Part shown: piece after piece, positions 34,380 to 44,686 of the stretch
How the letters are laid out: every line of letters begins with the position of its first letter
Numbering within the stretch: position 1 is the stretch's first letter
Source: an uncultured Alkaliphilus sp.
Lineage (GTDB): Bacteria; Bacillota; Clostridia; Peptostreptococcales; Natronincolaceae
Assembly (NCBI GenBank): GCA_938074565.1
Contig: CALJEQ010000001.1
Coordinates: forward strand, 1 to 64,000
Reading direction: 5' to 3'
DNA length: 64,000 nucleotides
Notes under the pieces: generated by a model
The model's input: the letters and a program-made list of their open reading frames with translations, nothing else
Databases searched by the model: none
Told to the model about the DNA's origin: nothing
Position numbers and translations under genes: made by a program

Positions 34380-34401
34380 CATAAACCAATTTGGGTTTAT
34401 G
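34380..34401 (-). terminator. Terminator overlapping the pnp stop codon
   Basis: CATAAACC / GGTTTATG stem; on the minus strand it is followed by eight T. The pnp stop codon TAA lies inside the stem. Confidence 0.8.
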
Positions 34402-36523
34402 CTTTTTCTGGATTTTCTAAATTTGTTGTTTCTTCTTTAACTTCTGGTTTAGGTAAAACTGCTTTCCTAGATAGGTTAATCTTACCTTGCGGATCTATTT
34501 CCATTAGTTTTACATCTATTACATCTCCAACGGAAAGAACGTCTTCAACTTTGTTAACACGTTCATGAGCAATGTTAGAAATATGAACTAAGCCTTCTTT
34601 ACCTGGTAAAATTTCAACAAAAGCACCGAAATTCATAATTTTAACAACTTTAGCCTTATAAACTTGTCCAATTTCTGGTTCACGAACAATGTTTTCAATG
34701 GTTTCAATTGCTTTCTTACCAGATTCTTGGTCAGGCGCAGCAATAAAAATTGTACCATCGTTTTCTATATCAATTTTTACACCAGTTTCTTCAATAATTT
34801 TATTAATAACTTTACCACCAGTACCTATAACATCTCTAATTTTATCAGGATTAATTTTCATCTTAACAATTTTAGGTGCATATGGTGAAAGTTCTGATTT
34901 TGGTTCAGTAATGGTTTCTCTCATTTTTCCTAAGATATGAAGTCTTCCAAGTCTTGCTTGTTCTAAAGCAGTTTGTAGTACTTGACGATCAATACCAGAA
35001 ATCTTAATGTCCATTTGAATGGCTGTAATTCCATCATCTGTACCTGCTACTTTAAAATCCATGTCTCCTAAGAAGTCTTCCATTCCTTGAATATCTGATA
35101 ATACAGCCACTTTATCGGCTTCTTTAACTAGACCCATTGCAATACCTGCCACCATTTTCTTTAATGGTACACCTGCATCTAATAAAGATAATGTACTACC
35201 ACATACACTTCCCATAGAACTTGACCCATTAGAGCTTAATACTTCAGAAACTAAACGAATTGCATAAGGGAATTCATCTTTACTTGGAATCATTGGTTCT
35301 AATGCTCTTTCAGCTAAAGCTCCATGTCCAATTTCTCTTCTTCCTGGACCTCTTAAGAATCTTGCTTCACCAGTACTATATGGAGGGAAATTATAGTGAT
35401 GCATATAACGTTTTTCTTCCTCTTCACCCAAACCATCTAATATTTGAACATCCCCTAAAGCACCTAAAGTTGCCACTGTAAGTACTTGAGTTTGTCCTCT
35501 AGTAAATAATCCTGATCCATGAGTTCTTGGCAATATACCAACTTCTGTTGTAATTTTTCTAATTTCATCCAACTTACGATCATCAGGTCTTACACCTTCA
35601 TTTACAATCATATTACGGATTTCTATTTTAACAATCTTACTTAATGCTTCACTTACATCCTTTAAATTATCTTCATATTTTTCTGAAAAATACTCAAGGG
35701 TCTCTTCTTTTACTTTATCGATATTTTCAAGTCTTTCAATTTTATCAAAGGTTTTAATAGCATCAATCATTTTTTCTGTAGCATATGCTTTAACTTCTGC
35801 CACCAATTCTTCATTAGCTACCTTTAACACAACTTCTGACTTAGGTTGTCCAACTTCTGCTACTATTTCTTCAATAAAAGCTACAATCTTCTTAATTTCA
35901 TCATGTCCAAAAATAATAGCATCTAACATTTGTTCTTCTGTTAATTCATTAGCACCTGCTTCTATCATCATAATTGCATCTTTTGTACCAGATAAAACCA
36001 GATTAAGATCACTATTTTCTCTTTGCTCACTGGTGGGGTTAATGATAAACTCACCGTTTTTCATACCAACACTTACAGAACCAGTTGGCCCCATGAATGG
36101 TATAGGAGAAATTGATAATGCCACAGAAGACCCAATCATAGCAGTAATATCAGGGGCACAGTTTTGATCAACTGAAAGCACCGACGCAATCACCTGTACA
36201 TCATTGTGGTATCCCTTTGGGAAAAGGGGTCTAATTGGTCTATCCATTAATCTAGAAGTTAAAACTGCCTTTTCACTAGGTCTACCTTCTCTTTTGATAA
36301 ACCCTCCTGGTATTTTACCTACCGCATAGGATTTTTCTTCATAGTCACAGCTTAATGGAAAGAAGTCAATACCTTCCCTCGGATTTTTAGAAGCAGTTGC
36401 TGTTGCTAATACCACCGTTTCACCATATTTAACTAAACAAGCACCATGGGCTTGTTCAGCAACTTTGCCGATTTCCACCTCCAATGGTCTACCAGCTAAG
36501 TCCATTTTAAAAGTTTTCACCAT
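34397..36523 (-). CDS. pnp: Polyribonucleotide nucleotidyltransferase (PNPase)
   Basis: Phosphorolytic 3'-5' exoribonuclease and degradosome partner of RNase Y. The 708-residue protein has two RNase PH domains (first begins [21 protein letters not shown]; second contains [18 protein letters not shown] and [14 protein letters not shown]), then a KH domain ([17 protein letters not shown]) and an S1 domain ([26 protein letters not shown]). Length and domain order are typical. It lies downstream of rpsO, as in many bacteria, with a 183-base gap holding the rpsO terminator, so it may have its own promoter. Confidence 0.97.
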   Translation of the reverse strand: MVKTFKMDLAGRPLEVEIGKVAEQAHGACLVKYGETVVLATATASKNPREGIDFFPLSCDYEEKSYAVGKIPGGFIKREGRPSEKAVLTSRLMDRPIRPLFPKGYHNDVQVIASVLSVDQNCAPDITAMIGSSVALSISPIPFMGPTGSVSVGMKNGEFIINPTSEQRENSDLNLVLSGTKDAIMMIEAGANELTEEQMLDAIIFGHDEIKKIVAFIEEIVAEVGQPKSEVVLKVANEELVAEVKAYATEKMIDAIKTFDKIERLENIDKVKEETLEYFSEKYEDNLKDVSEALSKIVKIEIRNMIVNEGVRPDDRKLDEIRKITTEVGILPRTHGSGLFTRGQTQVLTVATLGALGDVQILDGLGEEEEKRYMHHYNFPPYSTGEARFLRGPGRREIGHGALAERALEPMIPSKDEFPYAIRLVSEVLSSNGSSSMGSVCGSTLSLLDAGVPLKKMVAGIAMGLVKEADKVAVLSDIQGMEDFLGDMDFKVAGTDDGITAIQMDIKISGIDRQVLQTALEQARLGRLHILGKMRETITEPKSELSPYAPKIVKMKINPDKIRDVIGTGGKVINKIIEETGVKIDIENDGTIFIAAPDQESGKKAIETIENIVREPEIGQVYKAKVVKIMNFGAFVEILPGKEGLVHISNIAHERVNKVEDVLSVGDVIDVKLMEIDPQGKINLSRKAVLPKPEVKEETTNLENPEKA

Positions 36524-36683
36524 AGAATAAATCCTCCTTTCATTTCTTTTTAGATTTTATAATTCTATGTAATTTATATTATTACCTTTATTTATTTATA
36601 AATTCCTTTTTATCAATGGCTATAAATACTTATTTGGAAATCTATTTCCATCCAATATTTACCATCTGATAAATTAAATAATA

Positions 36684-36702
36684 GAGCGGGATATACCCGC
36701 TC
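36684..36702 (-). terminator. Terminator after rpsO
   Basis: GAGCGGG-ATATA-CCCGCTC, GC-rich stem 5 bases after the rpsO stop codon with a T-rich tail (TATTATTTAATTT). Confidence 0.75.
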
Positions 36703-36706
36703 CTAA

Positions 36707-36979
36707 TTATTTTCTTAAGCCTAATTTTTCAATGATTGCTCTATAACGATTAATATCCTTGTTCTTCACATAGTTTAACATGTTTCTTCTTTGACCAACC
36801 ATCTTTAAAAGACCTCTTCTTGAATGATAGTCTTTCTTGTGAGTTTTTAAATGGTCATTTAACTCATTAATTCTCGTAGTTAATAGTGCAATTTGCACTT
36901 CTGGAGAACCTGTATCACTAGTATGAGTCTTATAAGTATCAATTACTTCTTTTTTAAACTCTTTATTCATTTGTTTCAC
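36707..36979 (-). CDS. rpsO: 30S ribosomal protein S15
   Basis: Primary 16S rRNA-binding protein of the small subunit platform. The 90-residue protein shows the family blocks [43 protein letters not shown] and [21 protein letters not shown]-like ending. Length is typical. The ATG is preceded by GAGGAGGTG. The 77-base leader contains small hairpins (see 36999-37034) that may serve autoregulation. Confidence 0.97.
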   Translation of the reverse strand: MKQMNKEFKKEVIDTYKTHTSDTGSPEVQIALLTTRINELNDHLKTHKKDYHSRRGLLKMVGQRRNMLNYVKNKDINRYRAIIEKLGLRK

Positions 36980-36998
36980 CTCCTCATATTATATCCCC

Positions 36999-37034
36999 TT
37001 ACTCTAAGTAACCGTCGGTGATTCAAATTACCGA
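36999..37034 (-). promoter_or_regulatory. Possible S15 leader structure before rpsO
   Basis: On the minus strand TCGGT-N10-ACCGA is followed at once by a second hairpin TTACT-TAG-AGTAA. S15 leaders in Firmicutes fold into related small stems around the ribosome binding site. The structure is short and the assignment tentative. Confidence 0.4.
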
Positions 37035-37056
37035 GAATAGGTTCTTTTCAACCTAA

Positions 37057-38001
37057 TTATTTTAACATATCAAGATAAGGTTGTAAATACTTTTTTGAAA
37101 TTTCAACATCTATATTTATTTGATGTATCAATTCATCTATTTCATTAAATTTTATATTATCCCTCAGCTTTTTCACAAACTGAACTTCAATGGATTCATC
37201 GTATAATGACGGTCCCTCATAATCCAGTACAAAAGTTTCAATTGTAATAACACTACCGGCAAAAGTAGGATTCGTACCTACACAGGTGGCTCCCATATAA
37301 GTTCCTCCATCTACTTTTACTAAGGTTGCATATACCCCTTCCTTAGGTATTAATTGCTGTGGATCAACATAGATATTGGCAGTAGGATAGCCTAAGTTTC
37401 TACCTCTTCCCATCCCATGTACAACTTTACTATAAATAGCAAAGTTTCTTCCTAAAAATTCATTAGCCTTTTCCATATTTCCTTCAGCAATATACCTTCT
37501 AACACTGGTGCTACTCACTTTTTCTCCCTCTAAAGTAACCGGGTCTATTACACTAACATATATGCCATATTTTTTTCCCAATTCCACAAGTTTTACAGCA
37601 TCGCCCTTAGCCTTCAATCCAAAACGATAATCAAATCCAATTACAGCTACTTTACAGTTTAATAAATCTACTAAAATATACTTTACAAATTCATCTGGTG
37701 TTAGATTCATTATTGTTTCATTGAAGTCATCTAAAATCAATGTATCAATCTTATACTTTTCAAAAAGCTCCAATTTCATCCTTTGATCGGTGATTTGTGG
37801 AGGCATTTCATGTTTAGAGAGTAAAGAAATGGTGTGATTTTTAAATGTATATACACATGCTTGAAGGTTTAATTGATTGGATTTATTTACTAGTGTACGT
37901 ATTAATTCTTGGTGTCCAACATGAAGCCCATCGAAATTACCCAAGGCAACCCCTCTGGGAATGTTAGAATCTAATTGCTGTATTTCATTAAATACTTTCA
38001 T
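37057..38001 (-). CDS. ribF: Bifunctional riboflavin kinase / FAD synthetase
   Basis: Makes FMN and FAD from riboflavin. The 314-residue protein has an N-terminal nucleotidyl-transferase domain (ALGNFDGLHVGHQELI, FDYRFGLKAKG, and SSTSVRRYIAEGNMEKAN) and a C-terminal riboflavin kinase domain (GMGRGRNLGYPTANI, then ETFVLDY). Both halves are complete. It lies 15 bases after truB as the last gene of the nusA-infB operon, the common Firmicute arrangement. Confidence 0.95.
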   Translation of the reverse strand: MKVFNEIQQLDSNIPRGVALGNFDGLHVGHQELIRTLVNKSNQLNLQACVYTFKNHTISLLSKHEMPPQITDQRMKLELFEKYKIDTLILDDFNETIMNLTPDEFVKYILVDLLNCKVAVIGFDYRFGLKAKGDAVKLVELGKKYGIYVSVIDPVTLEGEKVSSTSVRRYIAEGNMEKANEFLGRNFAIYSKVVHGMGRGRNLGYPTANIYVDPQQLIPKEGVYATLVKVDGGTYMGATCVGTNPTFAGSVITIETFVLDYEGPSLYDESIEVQFVKKLRDNIKFNEIDELIHQINIDVEISKKYLQPYLDMLK

Positions 38002-38016
38002 TATATTGTCGCCCCT

Positions 38017-38907
38017 TTAAACAAAAAGCCTAGAAAATTTTAGATAGTAATATTCGTTTTCTTTCTGAATAGTGGCTAGCCCAATAAACAATTCTTCTAA
38101 ATATACCTTCACCAAAGAGCCTTCTGTATATTGGGTATATTGATTCTTCCAGTCCCGATTATAGACTCTATTTCCATTGAGGGCTGCCTTTTCAGCAGTT
38201 GTCTTTAAAACAACAGCAGGTATTTGTTCTAATGGGTAATCTATTGGAAAAAGAACTTCTTCAATATTAACGTGTTCCTTTAATTCATCAATAGATATTG
38301 CTGTAGTTAGTTGAAAATTTCCTGTTGCTGTTCTTAACAAGAAGGACATCATTCCCCCACAACCCAAACGATCTCCAATATCTTTGCAAAGGGTTCTTAT
38401 ATAGGTACCTTTTGAACAGGTAACATCAAAAAGAACTCTATTACCTTCTAATTTAAGAATATCAATTTGAAAAATATGAACCCTACGAGGTTTTCGTTCT
38501 ACTTCGATCCCTTCCCTTGCCAGTTCATATAACTTTTTTCCGCCTCTTTTTAAGGCAGAATACATAGGAGGTACTTGATCATACGTGCCTACGAATCCAT
38601 TGATAACATTTATAACTTCTTCAGATGTAACAGTAACTTCTTTTTGATTAATGATAGTTCCGTATCGATCTTGGGTATCAGTTTCAATCCCCAGTGTTAA
38701 CTCTGCCCGATACTTTTTATGACTATCCAATAGAAATTGAGAAATTTTAGTACCTTGTCCTAAACATATAGGTAATACCCCTGCTGCATTAGGGTCTAAT
38801 GTGCCAGTATGACCCACTTTTTTCATGTTAGCTTTTTTTCTTACTAATGAAACCACATCATGGGAAGTCATACCAGGTGGTTTTAAGATATTAATAATGC
38901 CATCCAA
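38017..38907 (-). CDS. truB: tRNA pseudouridine-55 synthase
   Basis: Forms pseudouridine 55 in the T-loop of tRNAs. The 296-residue protein has the family motif I (ILKPPGMTSHDVV), the catalytic Asp in GHTGTLDPNAAGVLPIC (about residue 40), YxA block QVPPMYSALKRGGKKLYELAREG, and KGTYIRTLCKDIG. A C-terminal PUA-like region follows. It is 12 bases downstream of nrnA. Confidence 0.95.
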   Translation of the reverse strand: MDGIINILKPPGMTSHDVVSLVRKKANMKKVGHTGTLDPNAAGVLPICLGQGTKISQFLLDSHKKYRAELTLGIETDTQDRYGTIINQKEVTVTSEEVINVINGFVGTYDQVPPMYSALKRGGKKLYELAREGIEVERKPRRVHIFQIDILKLEGNRVLFDVTCSKGTYIRTLCKDIGDRLGCGGMMSFLLRTATGNFQLTTAISIDELKEHVNIEEVLFPIDYPLEQIPAVVLKTTAEKAALNGNRVYNRDWKNQYTQYTEGSLVKVYLEELFIGLATIQKENEYYYLKFSRLFV

Positions 38908-38919
38908 GTTATCACCAAC

Positions 38920-39873
38920 TTATATCATCTTTTGTAATTTGTCTAATAGCTGATTTTTTACTTCTTTTATATTTCCAGTTACAGTTGCTCCAGAAGCCTT
39001 TCGATGACCACCACCGCCAAATTCTTTTGCCAATTGGTTAACATCGAAGTCCTTTTTAGATCTAAAACTAAGCTTTACTTCGTTGTCAGCAGTTTCTTTT
39101 AGAATTACTGCCACCTCAACACCTTCAATATCTCTAGCATAGTTAATCATACCCTCAACTTCATCATATTTAACATTAAACTGATTTAGTAGTTCTTGAT
39201 TAACTTCAATAAGAGTAACTTTCCCATCAAAAAAGACTTGCAAGTGATTTAGTATATAACCCAAAAACTTTGTGCTCTTTAAAGAATTGTTTTGATAAAG
39301 TTGAAAAGTAATCTCCTGTATATCTACTCCTAATTCCAATAGTTCTGCCACTACTCGGTGGGTATGGGGGCTGGTATTGTCATATCTAAAGTTACCTGTA
39401 TCAGTGACCATTCCAGTATATAAACAAGTGGCAATTGCATCATTAATTTCAATACTTAAGTGTTTTGTTATAACACTGTAAACAATTTCACAAGTGGAGG
39501 ATGCCTCGGTTTCAACAATATTAATATCTCCATAACTATTATTACTAATATGATGATCAATATTAATTACCAAACGGCTTTTCTCAATAAGATCAATATC
39601 TCCAAATCGCCTTTCATCACCACAATCTAATATGAAGCATAAATCAAATTTATCAAATTCATTGGAATTATACTTTTTAAGAAGATGAACCTCCGGTAGA
39701 AAACTGAATCTACCAGGAAGTTCATCATTTAGAAATATATTTACATTGTTTGACTTTTTTCTTAGGGCTAAACCTAATGCTAAAATTGATCCTAAACTAT
39801 CTCCATCAGGGTTAACATGGGCTATAATAGCAATACTGGTATCAGATTGAATAACAGGTAATGTATTACTCAT
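38920..39873 (-). CDS. nrnA: DHH-family oligoribonuclease / 3'-phosphoadenosine 5'-phosphate phosphatase (NrnA)
   Basis: Degrades nano-RNAs and pAp. The 317-residue protein has a DHH domain with [27 protein letters not shown] (DHH signature), and [13 protein letters not shown], then a DHHA1 domain with a glycine-rich [11 protein letters not shown] near the C-terminus. I chose the ATG at 39873 ([11 protein letters not shown]...), which overlaps the rbfA stop codon (ATGAGTAA). A longer reading would extend 51 codons into rbfA in another frame and is not credible. The Firmicute order infB-rbfA-nrnA-truB supports the call. Confidence 0.93.
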   Translation of the reverse strand: MSNTLPVIQSDTSIAIIAHVNPDGDSLGSILALGLALRKKSNNVNIFLNDELPGRFSFLPEVHLLKKYNSNEFDKFDLCFILDCGDERRFGDIDLIEKSRLVINIDHHISNNSYGDINIVETEASSTCEIVYSVITKHLSIEINDAIATCLYTGMVTDTGNFRYDNTSPHTHRVVAELLELGVDIQEITFQLYQNNSLKSTKFLGYILNHLQVFFDGKVTLIEVNQELLNQFNVKYDEVEGMINYARDIEGVEVAVILKETADNEVKLSFRSKKDFDVNQLAKEFGGGGHRKASGATVTGNIKEVKNQLLDKLQKMI

Positions 39874-40240
39874 TTTCCTTATCCTCAACTGGCATTGTTT
39901 CTGTAACTTTTGCAATAGTCTTATGCATTTCAATTCCTTTTTCAATGGAGTTATCCAATTTAAAAAGAATTTCTGGTGTAATTCTTGCCTTAATTCTACG
40001 TCCAATTTCTCTTCTAACGTATCCACTGGAGCTTTTTAATGCATCTATTGTATCGGTCTTTTCATTTTCAGAACCTAATATGCTAATGTACACCGTTGCA
40101 TACCTTAAATCTTTGGTGACATCCACCTCAATTATACTAGTCATAGGAGCTATGCGTGGGTCCCGTAAATCATTACGAATTATATCACTAATTTCTTTTT
40201 TCATTTCTTCATTTAAACGATTGACTCTAGGATATGCCAA
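39866..40240 (-). CDS. rbfA: Ribosome-binding factor A
   Basis: Binds pre-30S particles and assists 16S rRNA 5'-end maturation. The protein (124 residues from the TTG start) has [29 protein letters not shown], described here in parts [13 protein letters not shown] and DLRDPRI, and the helix ending [19 protein letters not shown], all typical. An ATG three codons upstream (40249) has no spacing for a ribosome binding site. AAAGGA is eight bases before the TTG at 40240, and the family N-terminus aligns there, so I prefer TTG. Confidence 0.9.
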   Translation of the reverse strand: MAYPRVNRLNEEMKKEISDIIRNDLRDPRIAPMTSIIEVDVTKDLRYATVYISILGSENEKTDTIDALKSSSGYVRREIGRRIKARITPEILFKLDNSIEKGIEMHKTIAKVTETMPVEDKENE

Positions 40241-40255
40241 TGACCTCATCCTTTC

Positions 40256-42373
40256 TTAATCTCTAGGGATTTCTTCCATTTTGAAGGCTTCTATAATATC
40301 GCCCTCTTTAACATCATTGAAATGATCGATTCCAATACCACATTCATAACCAGTAGCTACTTCTTTTACATCGTCTTTAAAACGTCTTAAAGAACTGATA
40401 GCTCCTTCATGGATAACAATACCGTCTCTTACTAGTCTAATTTGACCATTACGGACAATTTTACCTTCAATTACATAACATCCTGCTACTAATCCACTAC
40501 CAGGTACTTTAAAGGTCAATCTTACTTGAGCCTTTCCTAAGTCTACCTCTTTAAATTCTGGGTCTAACATCCCCTTCATGGCAGCTTCAATATCTTCAAT
40601 TGCCTTGTAAATAATTCTATAACTACGAAGGTCTACATTTTCTTTTTTAGCTAAGACAGTGGCACTGGTGGTTGGTCTAACATTAAAGCCTATGATAATT
40701 GCATTAGATGCCGATGCCAACATAACATCTGTTTCAGTAATTGCCCCTACACCACCATGAATAGGTCTAATGGCAACTTTATCATTGGTTAATTTAGCCA
40801 ATGACTGTTTAACAGCCTCAACAGAACCTTGTACGTCTGCCTTAACAATAATATTTAATTCTTTAAGTTCTCCTTGTTGCATTTGACTAAACAATGCATC
40901 TAAAGATACTTTTTGAGATGTTTTAATTTGTTGTTCTTTAATTCTATTGTTACGTTTTTCTACAATAGATCTTGCTAATTTATCATCTTTTACAGCCAAT
41001 AACTGATCTCCAGCTTCAGGAACTTCTGAAAGTCCTGTAATTTCCACTGCTGTTGAAGGCGTTGCTAATTTTACATTTTTACCAGTATCATTTAACATAG
41101 CTCTAACTCTACCATGGGAAGTACCTATTACAATAGAATCTCCAATTCTTAAAGTTCCATTCTGTACTAATACAGTGGCTACTGGACCTCTACCTTTATC
41201 TAATTGGGCTTCTACAACTGTCCCAACAGCTTCTCTATTAGGATTAGCTTTTAATTCTTCCATTTCAGATACTAACAAAATCATTTCTAAAAGACCTTCA
41301 ATATTAAGCCCCTGTAAGGCTGAAACCTCTACAGAGATAACATCTCCACCCCACTCTTCAATCAGTACTCCATGTTCTGAAAGTTCTTGTTTTACACGAT
41401 CAGAATTTGCACCAGGCTTATCAATTTTGTTAATAGCTACAATAATTGGTACATGGGCTGCTTTAGCATGGTTAATGGCTTCAATTGTTTGAGGCATTAC
41501 TCCATCATCGGCAGCTACTACTAAAATAGCTATATCTGTTACCTTAGCTCCCCTTGCTCTCATGGCAGTAAAAGCTTCGTGACCAGGTGTATCTAGAAAA
41601 ACAACTTTTTTACCATTTACTCGTACTTCTGAAGCTCCAATATGTTGAGTTATTCCTCCAGCTTCTCGTTCTGTTACTTTTGTTTTTCTAATGGCATCTA
41701 ACAATGAAGTTTTACCATGATCAACGTGACCCATAACTGTTACTACTGGTGGTCTTGGTTTCAAATCTTTTTCATCATCTATAGGGATGATAAAGTCCAC
41801 ATCTTCTTCTTCAACTGTTGCAGATTTTTGTACAACCTCTACATCAAATTCGTTGGCAATTTTAACGGCAGTGTCATAATCAATTTCTTGATTCATAGCC
41901 GCCATAACACCAGCTTGTATTAATCTACTAATAATTTCACTAACTTTTTTATTTAGCAACTCGGCTAAATCTTTTACAACAATTTTCTCATCAATTTCAA
42001 TTGTATTAACATTATTATTGTTTTGTGTATATTCCATATTCTCTTCCAGTTTGATTTCCCTACCTTTTTTATTATTATTTTTATTCTTACCTTTTTTTGT
42101 TTTTTCATTAGTGTTGGTGGTTATATTTACAGGAACTTTTTTAATAACTTCTTCCTCATCGTCCTCATCAAGGTCTACTGGTGCCGTTACGACATTTGAA
42201 TCGTTGGTGGTTTCAACTTCAGTAAACAATTCTATTATTAAATTAGCTTCTTCGTCCTCTAAGGTACTCATATGATTACTTACCTCTACAGATAACTCTT
42301 TTAGCTTTTCTATTAATTCCTTACTACTTATGTTTAATTCCTTTGCCAACTGATACACTCTTAACTTTGACAA
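40256..42373 (-). CDS. infB: Translation initiation factor IF-2
   Basis: GTPase that delivers fMet-tRNA to the 30S subunit. The protein (705 residues from TTG) has a helical IF2-N domain ([20 protein letters not shown]), a Lys/Asn-rich linker ([13 protein letters not shown]), a second IF2-N, then the G domain ([32 protein letters not shown]) and beta-barrel domains. GGGGG lies 8 bases before the TTG at 42373; a GTG three codons upstream overlaps that site. It is short for IF-2 because the linker is short. Neighbours are ylxQ and rbfA. Confidence 0.96.
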   Translation of the reverse strand: MSKLRVYQLAKELNISSKELIEKLKELSVEVSNHMSTLEDEEANLIIELFTEVETTNDSNVVTAPVDLDEDDEEEVIKKVPVNITTNTNEKTKKGKNKNNNKKGREIKLEENMEYTQNNNNVNTIEIDEKIVVKDLAELLNKKVSEIISRLIQAGVMAAMNQEIDYDTAVKIANEFDVEVVQKSATVEEEDVDFIIPIDDEKDLKPRPPVVTVMGHVDHGKTSLLDAIRKTKVTEREAGGITQHIGASEVRVNGKKVVFLDTPGHEAFTAMRARGAKVTDIAILVVAADDGVMPQTIEAINHAKAAHVPIIVAINKIDKPGANSDRVKQELSEHGVLIEEWGGDVISVEVSALQGLNIEGLLEMILLVSEMEELKANPNREAVGTVVEAQLDKGRGPVATVLVQNGTLRIGDSIVIGTSHGRVRAMLNDTGKNVKLATPSTAVEITGLSEVPEAGDQLLAVKDDKLARSIVEKRNNRIKEQQIKTSQKVSLDALFSQMQQGELKELNIIVKADVQGSVEAVKQSLAKLTNDKVAIRPIHGGVGAITETDVMLASASNAIIIGFNVRPTTSATVLAKKENVDLRSYRIIYKAIEDIEAAMKGMLDPEFKEVDLGKAQVRLTFKVPGSGLVAGCYVIEGKIVRNGQIRLVRDGIVIHEGAISSLRRFKDDVKEVATGYECGIGIDHFNDVKEGDIIEAFKMEEIPRD

Positions 42374-42393
42374 GCTAATCACCCCCTAAAAAT

Positions 42394-42708
42394 TTAAATA
42401 TTACCATCCTCATCCAAATACCCTATAATTTTTTCTGCAAAGCCTTTATCTTTTATTCCGATAACTGCCCTAGACATTTTTCCAATAATATGTCCTAATC
42501 CCTCTTTGCTTTCAAAAAACCTTAAAGGTATTTTTCGGTAAGTGGTTTTATCTGTAAATAGTTTCTTCGTATTATCTGATGCATCTTCTGCTACGATAAT
42601 TAAAAAGACACCATTTTTTTTTATTTCAATTCTACAACTGTCTTCCCCGGAGACAAGTTTACCTGATTTCATGGCAAAGCCTAGTAAGTTCTTAATTTTA
42701 TCTTTCAC
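42394..42708 (-). CDS. L7Ae/L30e-family RNA-binding protein (YlxQ)
   Basis: A 104-residue protein of the L7Ae/L30e/S12e/Gadd45 fold, which binds kink-turn RNA. Visible features are NLLGFAMKSGKLVSGEDSC and the FLIIVAEDASDNTKKLF block. B. subtilis YlxQ binds k-turns in vitro; its cellular target is not settled. Start is GTG, overlapping the 3' end of the rnpM gene by 11 bases, inside the nusA-infB operon. The position and fold identify it. Confidence 0.9.
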   Translation of the reverse strand: MKDKIKNLLGFAMKSGKLVSGEDSCRIEIKKNGVFLIIVAEDASDNTKKLFTDKTTYRKIPLRFFESKEGLGHIIGKMSRAVIGIKDKGFAEKIIGYLDEDGNI

Positions 42709-42970
42709 TCACATCAATCTCCTGAATAAGATTTTCATAAACTGAATCATCTACATTACACTGAAAAGCTCTATTAAGGGCTTTTGTCTTTTTAGCTTTT
42801 AAGAAACATTCTTTATCTAAGCATATGTAAGCACCCCTACCGTGGGCTTTTCCAGTTAGGTCAACTTTAATTTCACCCTCCTGATTTTTAACTACACGAA
42901 TTAATTCTTTTTTAGCTTTCATTTCATTACATCCTAAGCATTTTCTAAGAGGTATTTTTTTAGGTTTCAT
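42698..42970 (-). CDS. rnpM: YlxR-family RNA-binding protein (RnpM)
   Basis: A 90-residue YlxR/DUF448 protein, recently linked in Bacillus to RNase P RNA binding. It shows KKIPLRKCLGCNEMKAKKELIR (Cys pair CLGC) and GRGAYICLDKEC with a third and fourth Cys, then the helical C-terminus. It lies between nusA and the L7Ae-like gene as in all Firmicutes. AGGAGG precedes the ATG. Confidence 0.92.
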   Translation of the reverse strand: MKPKKIPLRKCLGCNEMKAKKELIRVVKNQEGEIKVDLTGKAHGRGAYICLDKECFLKAKKTKALNRAFQCNVDDSVYENLIQEIDVSER

Positions 42971-42980
42971 ATTGTTCCTC

Positions 42981-44021
42981 CTACTCTGCTTTTACTTGAC
43001 TTTCACTCTTTATATCAATTTTCCATCCTGTCAGTTTCGCAGCTAATCTAGCATTTTGTCCTTCTTTACCAATAGCCAAAGATAATTGATAATCTGGCAC
43101 AACAACCTTAGCGGTTTTTTCTTGTAAATTAACTTCTGTAGAAAGAACTTTAGCAGGACTTAAAGCACTGGTGATAAATTCAGTTGGATCTTTACTGTAT
43201 TTAATAATATCAATTTTTTCACCCTTAAGTTCATCTACTATAGATTGTACCCTAGACCCCTTAGGCCCCACACATGCTCCTACTGGATCTACATTTTCAT
43301 CGGTGGATTCCACTGCAATTTTTGTTCTAGAACCAGCTTCTCTTGAAATACTTTTAATCTCCACTACCCCATCATGGATTTCTGGTACTTCCAGTTCAAA
43401 CAATCTTTTAATTAAACCTGGGTGAGTTCTAGAAACTGTAATCTGTGGACCTTTTGTAGTTTTCTTAACTTCTACAATATAAGTCTTAATTCTGTCTGCA
43501 TGTTTGTATTCCTCATTAGGCATTTGCTCATTAGGTCCAAGAACCGCTTCAATCTTACCTAGATTTACATAAACTATTCCCTTTGCAACTCTAGCCACTG
43601 AACCTGTAATGATGTCAGACTCTCTATTTACAAATTCATCAAATACAATACCTCTTTCAGCTTCTCTAATTCTTTGAACCACCACTTGTTTAGCTGTTTG
43701 GGCAGCGATTCTTCCGAAATTTCTTGGAGTCACTTCTCTTTCTACAATGTCTTCCAAGTTAAAGTTAGGATCAATAGACTTTGCTTCTTGCAATTCAATC
43801 TCCAGCAAGTCATCCTCTACCTCTTCAACAACTCTTTTTTGAGAATACACATGTACATCCCCTGAATCCCGATCAATCTCAACCCTAACATTTTGAGCAG
43901 TCCCAAAATTTCTTTTGTAACTGGAAATCAATGCAGCTTCAATCGCATCGACAAGAACTTCTTTTGAGATACCCTTATCTTTTTGGATCTGCTGTAATGC
44001 TTCTATAAACTCCACATTCAT
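42981..44021 (-). CDS. nusA: Transcription termination/antitermination factor NusA
   Basis: Binds RNA polymerase and modulates pausing and termination. The 346-residue protein has the N-terminal polymerase-binding domain (FIEALQQIQKDKGISKEVLV), S1 domain (ITGSVARVAKGIVYVNLG), and KH1/KH2 domains (DPVGACVGPKGSRVQSI and LAIGKEGQNARLAAKLTGW). It lacks the acidic repeats of proteobacterial NusA, as expected for Firmicutes. GGGAGGG precedes the ATG. Confidence 0.96.
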   Translation of the reverse strand: MNVEFIEALQQIQKDKGISKEVLVDAIEAALISSYKRNFGTAQNVRVEIDRDSGDVHVYSQKRVVEEVEDDLLEIELQEAKSIDPNFNLEDIVEREVTPRNFGRIAAQTAKQVVVQRIREAERGIVFDEFVNRESDIITGSVARVAKGIVYVNLGKIEAVLGPNEQMPNEEYKHADRIKTYIVEVKKTTKGPQITVSRTHPGLIKRLFELEVPEIHDGVVEIKSISREAGSRTKIAVESTDENVDPVGACVGPKGSRVQSIVDELKGEKIDIIKYSKDPTEFITSALSPAKVLSTEVNLQEKTAKVVVPDYQLSLAIGKEGQNARLAAKLTGWKIDIKSESQVKAE

Positions 44022-44037
44022 CTTAAAAAAACCCTCC

Positions 44038-44502
44038 CTAAAATTTAATCGCCAATCTTGTCATTGCTACTTTATCTCTAGGTATCTCTATTAAGCCAGC
44101 ATTTTTAATATCCAACTGTATCTTATTATCTACTAAACCCAGTAGTTCACCCTCCAACACTTTTTGACCCATAAGCGGTTCATATAGTTTAACTTCAACT
44201 ATTTCACCTTTGAATTTTTCAAAGTCAGATTCCTTTTTTAAAGGTCGATCTAATCCTGGTGAAGAAACCTCTAAAAAATAATTCTCTTCGATGGGATCCA
44301 ATTCATCTAATCTTTCACTTAATGCTTCGCTCACATTTTGGCAATCATCAAGGGTAATTCCACCTGTCTTATCAATAAATATCCTTAAATATCTATGGGG
44401 ACCTTCTTTTTTAAATTCTACATCAACCAGTTCATAATTTTCTTTATCCAGAATTGGCAAAACCAATTCTTCAACTAAAATTTCAACTCTATTTTGTCCC
44501 AA
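44038..44502 (-). CDS. rimP: Ribosome maturation factor RimP
   Basis: Needed for 30S subunit maturation. The 154-residue protein shows YELVDVEFKKEGPHRYLRIFID, then the GGITLDDCQNVSEALSE and YFLEVSSPGLDRPLKKESDF blocks, diagnostic of the family. It begins with TTG (TTGGGACAAAAT) after GGGAGGG at seven bases. It is the first gene of the nusA operon. The 184-base gap to polC holds the polC terminator and probably this operon's promoter; I see a TATAAT but no good -35. Confidence 0.94.
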   Translation of the reverse strand: MGQNRVEILVEELVLPILDKENYELVDVEFKKEGPHRYLRIFIDKTGGITLDDCQNVSEALSERLDELDPIEENYFLEVSSPGLDRPLKKESDFEKFKGEIVEVKLYEPLMGQKVLEGELLGLVDNKIQLDIKNAGLIEIPRDKVAMTRLAIKF

Positions 44503-44608
44503 CTTAAAACCCTCCCTCTATTTAAATTTCCCATTATATATGTATTTTCAGCCATTTATACTTTATTTATGCGGGATTTGAACGATTAACATAGGGACAT
44601 AATAGGAA

Positions 44609-44629
44609 AGAGTGGGAAATCCCCACTCT
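44609..44629 (-). terminator. Terminator after polC
   Basis: AGAGTGGG / CCCACTCT stem with T-rich tail (TTTCC), 58-78 bases after the polC stop codon. It separates polC from the rimP-nusA operon. Confidence 0.75.
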
Positions 44630-44686
44630 CCATATAAAGTCTATGTTATTAAATCTAGTATAACACATTATTCCAATGGTTGCAAG

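Noticed and set aside
38920-40026. Longer nrnA form starting at 40026
   Set aside because: The first 51 codons lie inside rbfA in another frame and show no similarity to the family.
44560-44600. tRNA-like 3' motif (GGGATTTGAACGA)
   Set aside because: No acceptor, D or anticodon arms can be fitted around it.
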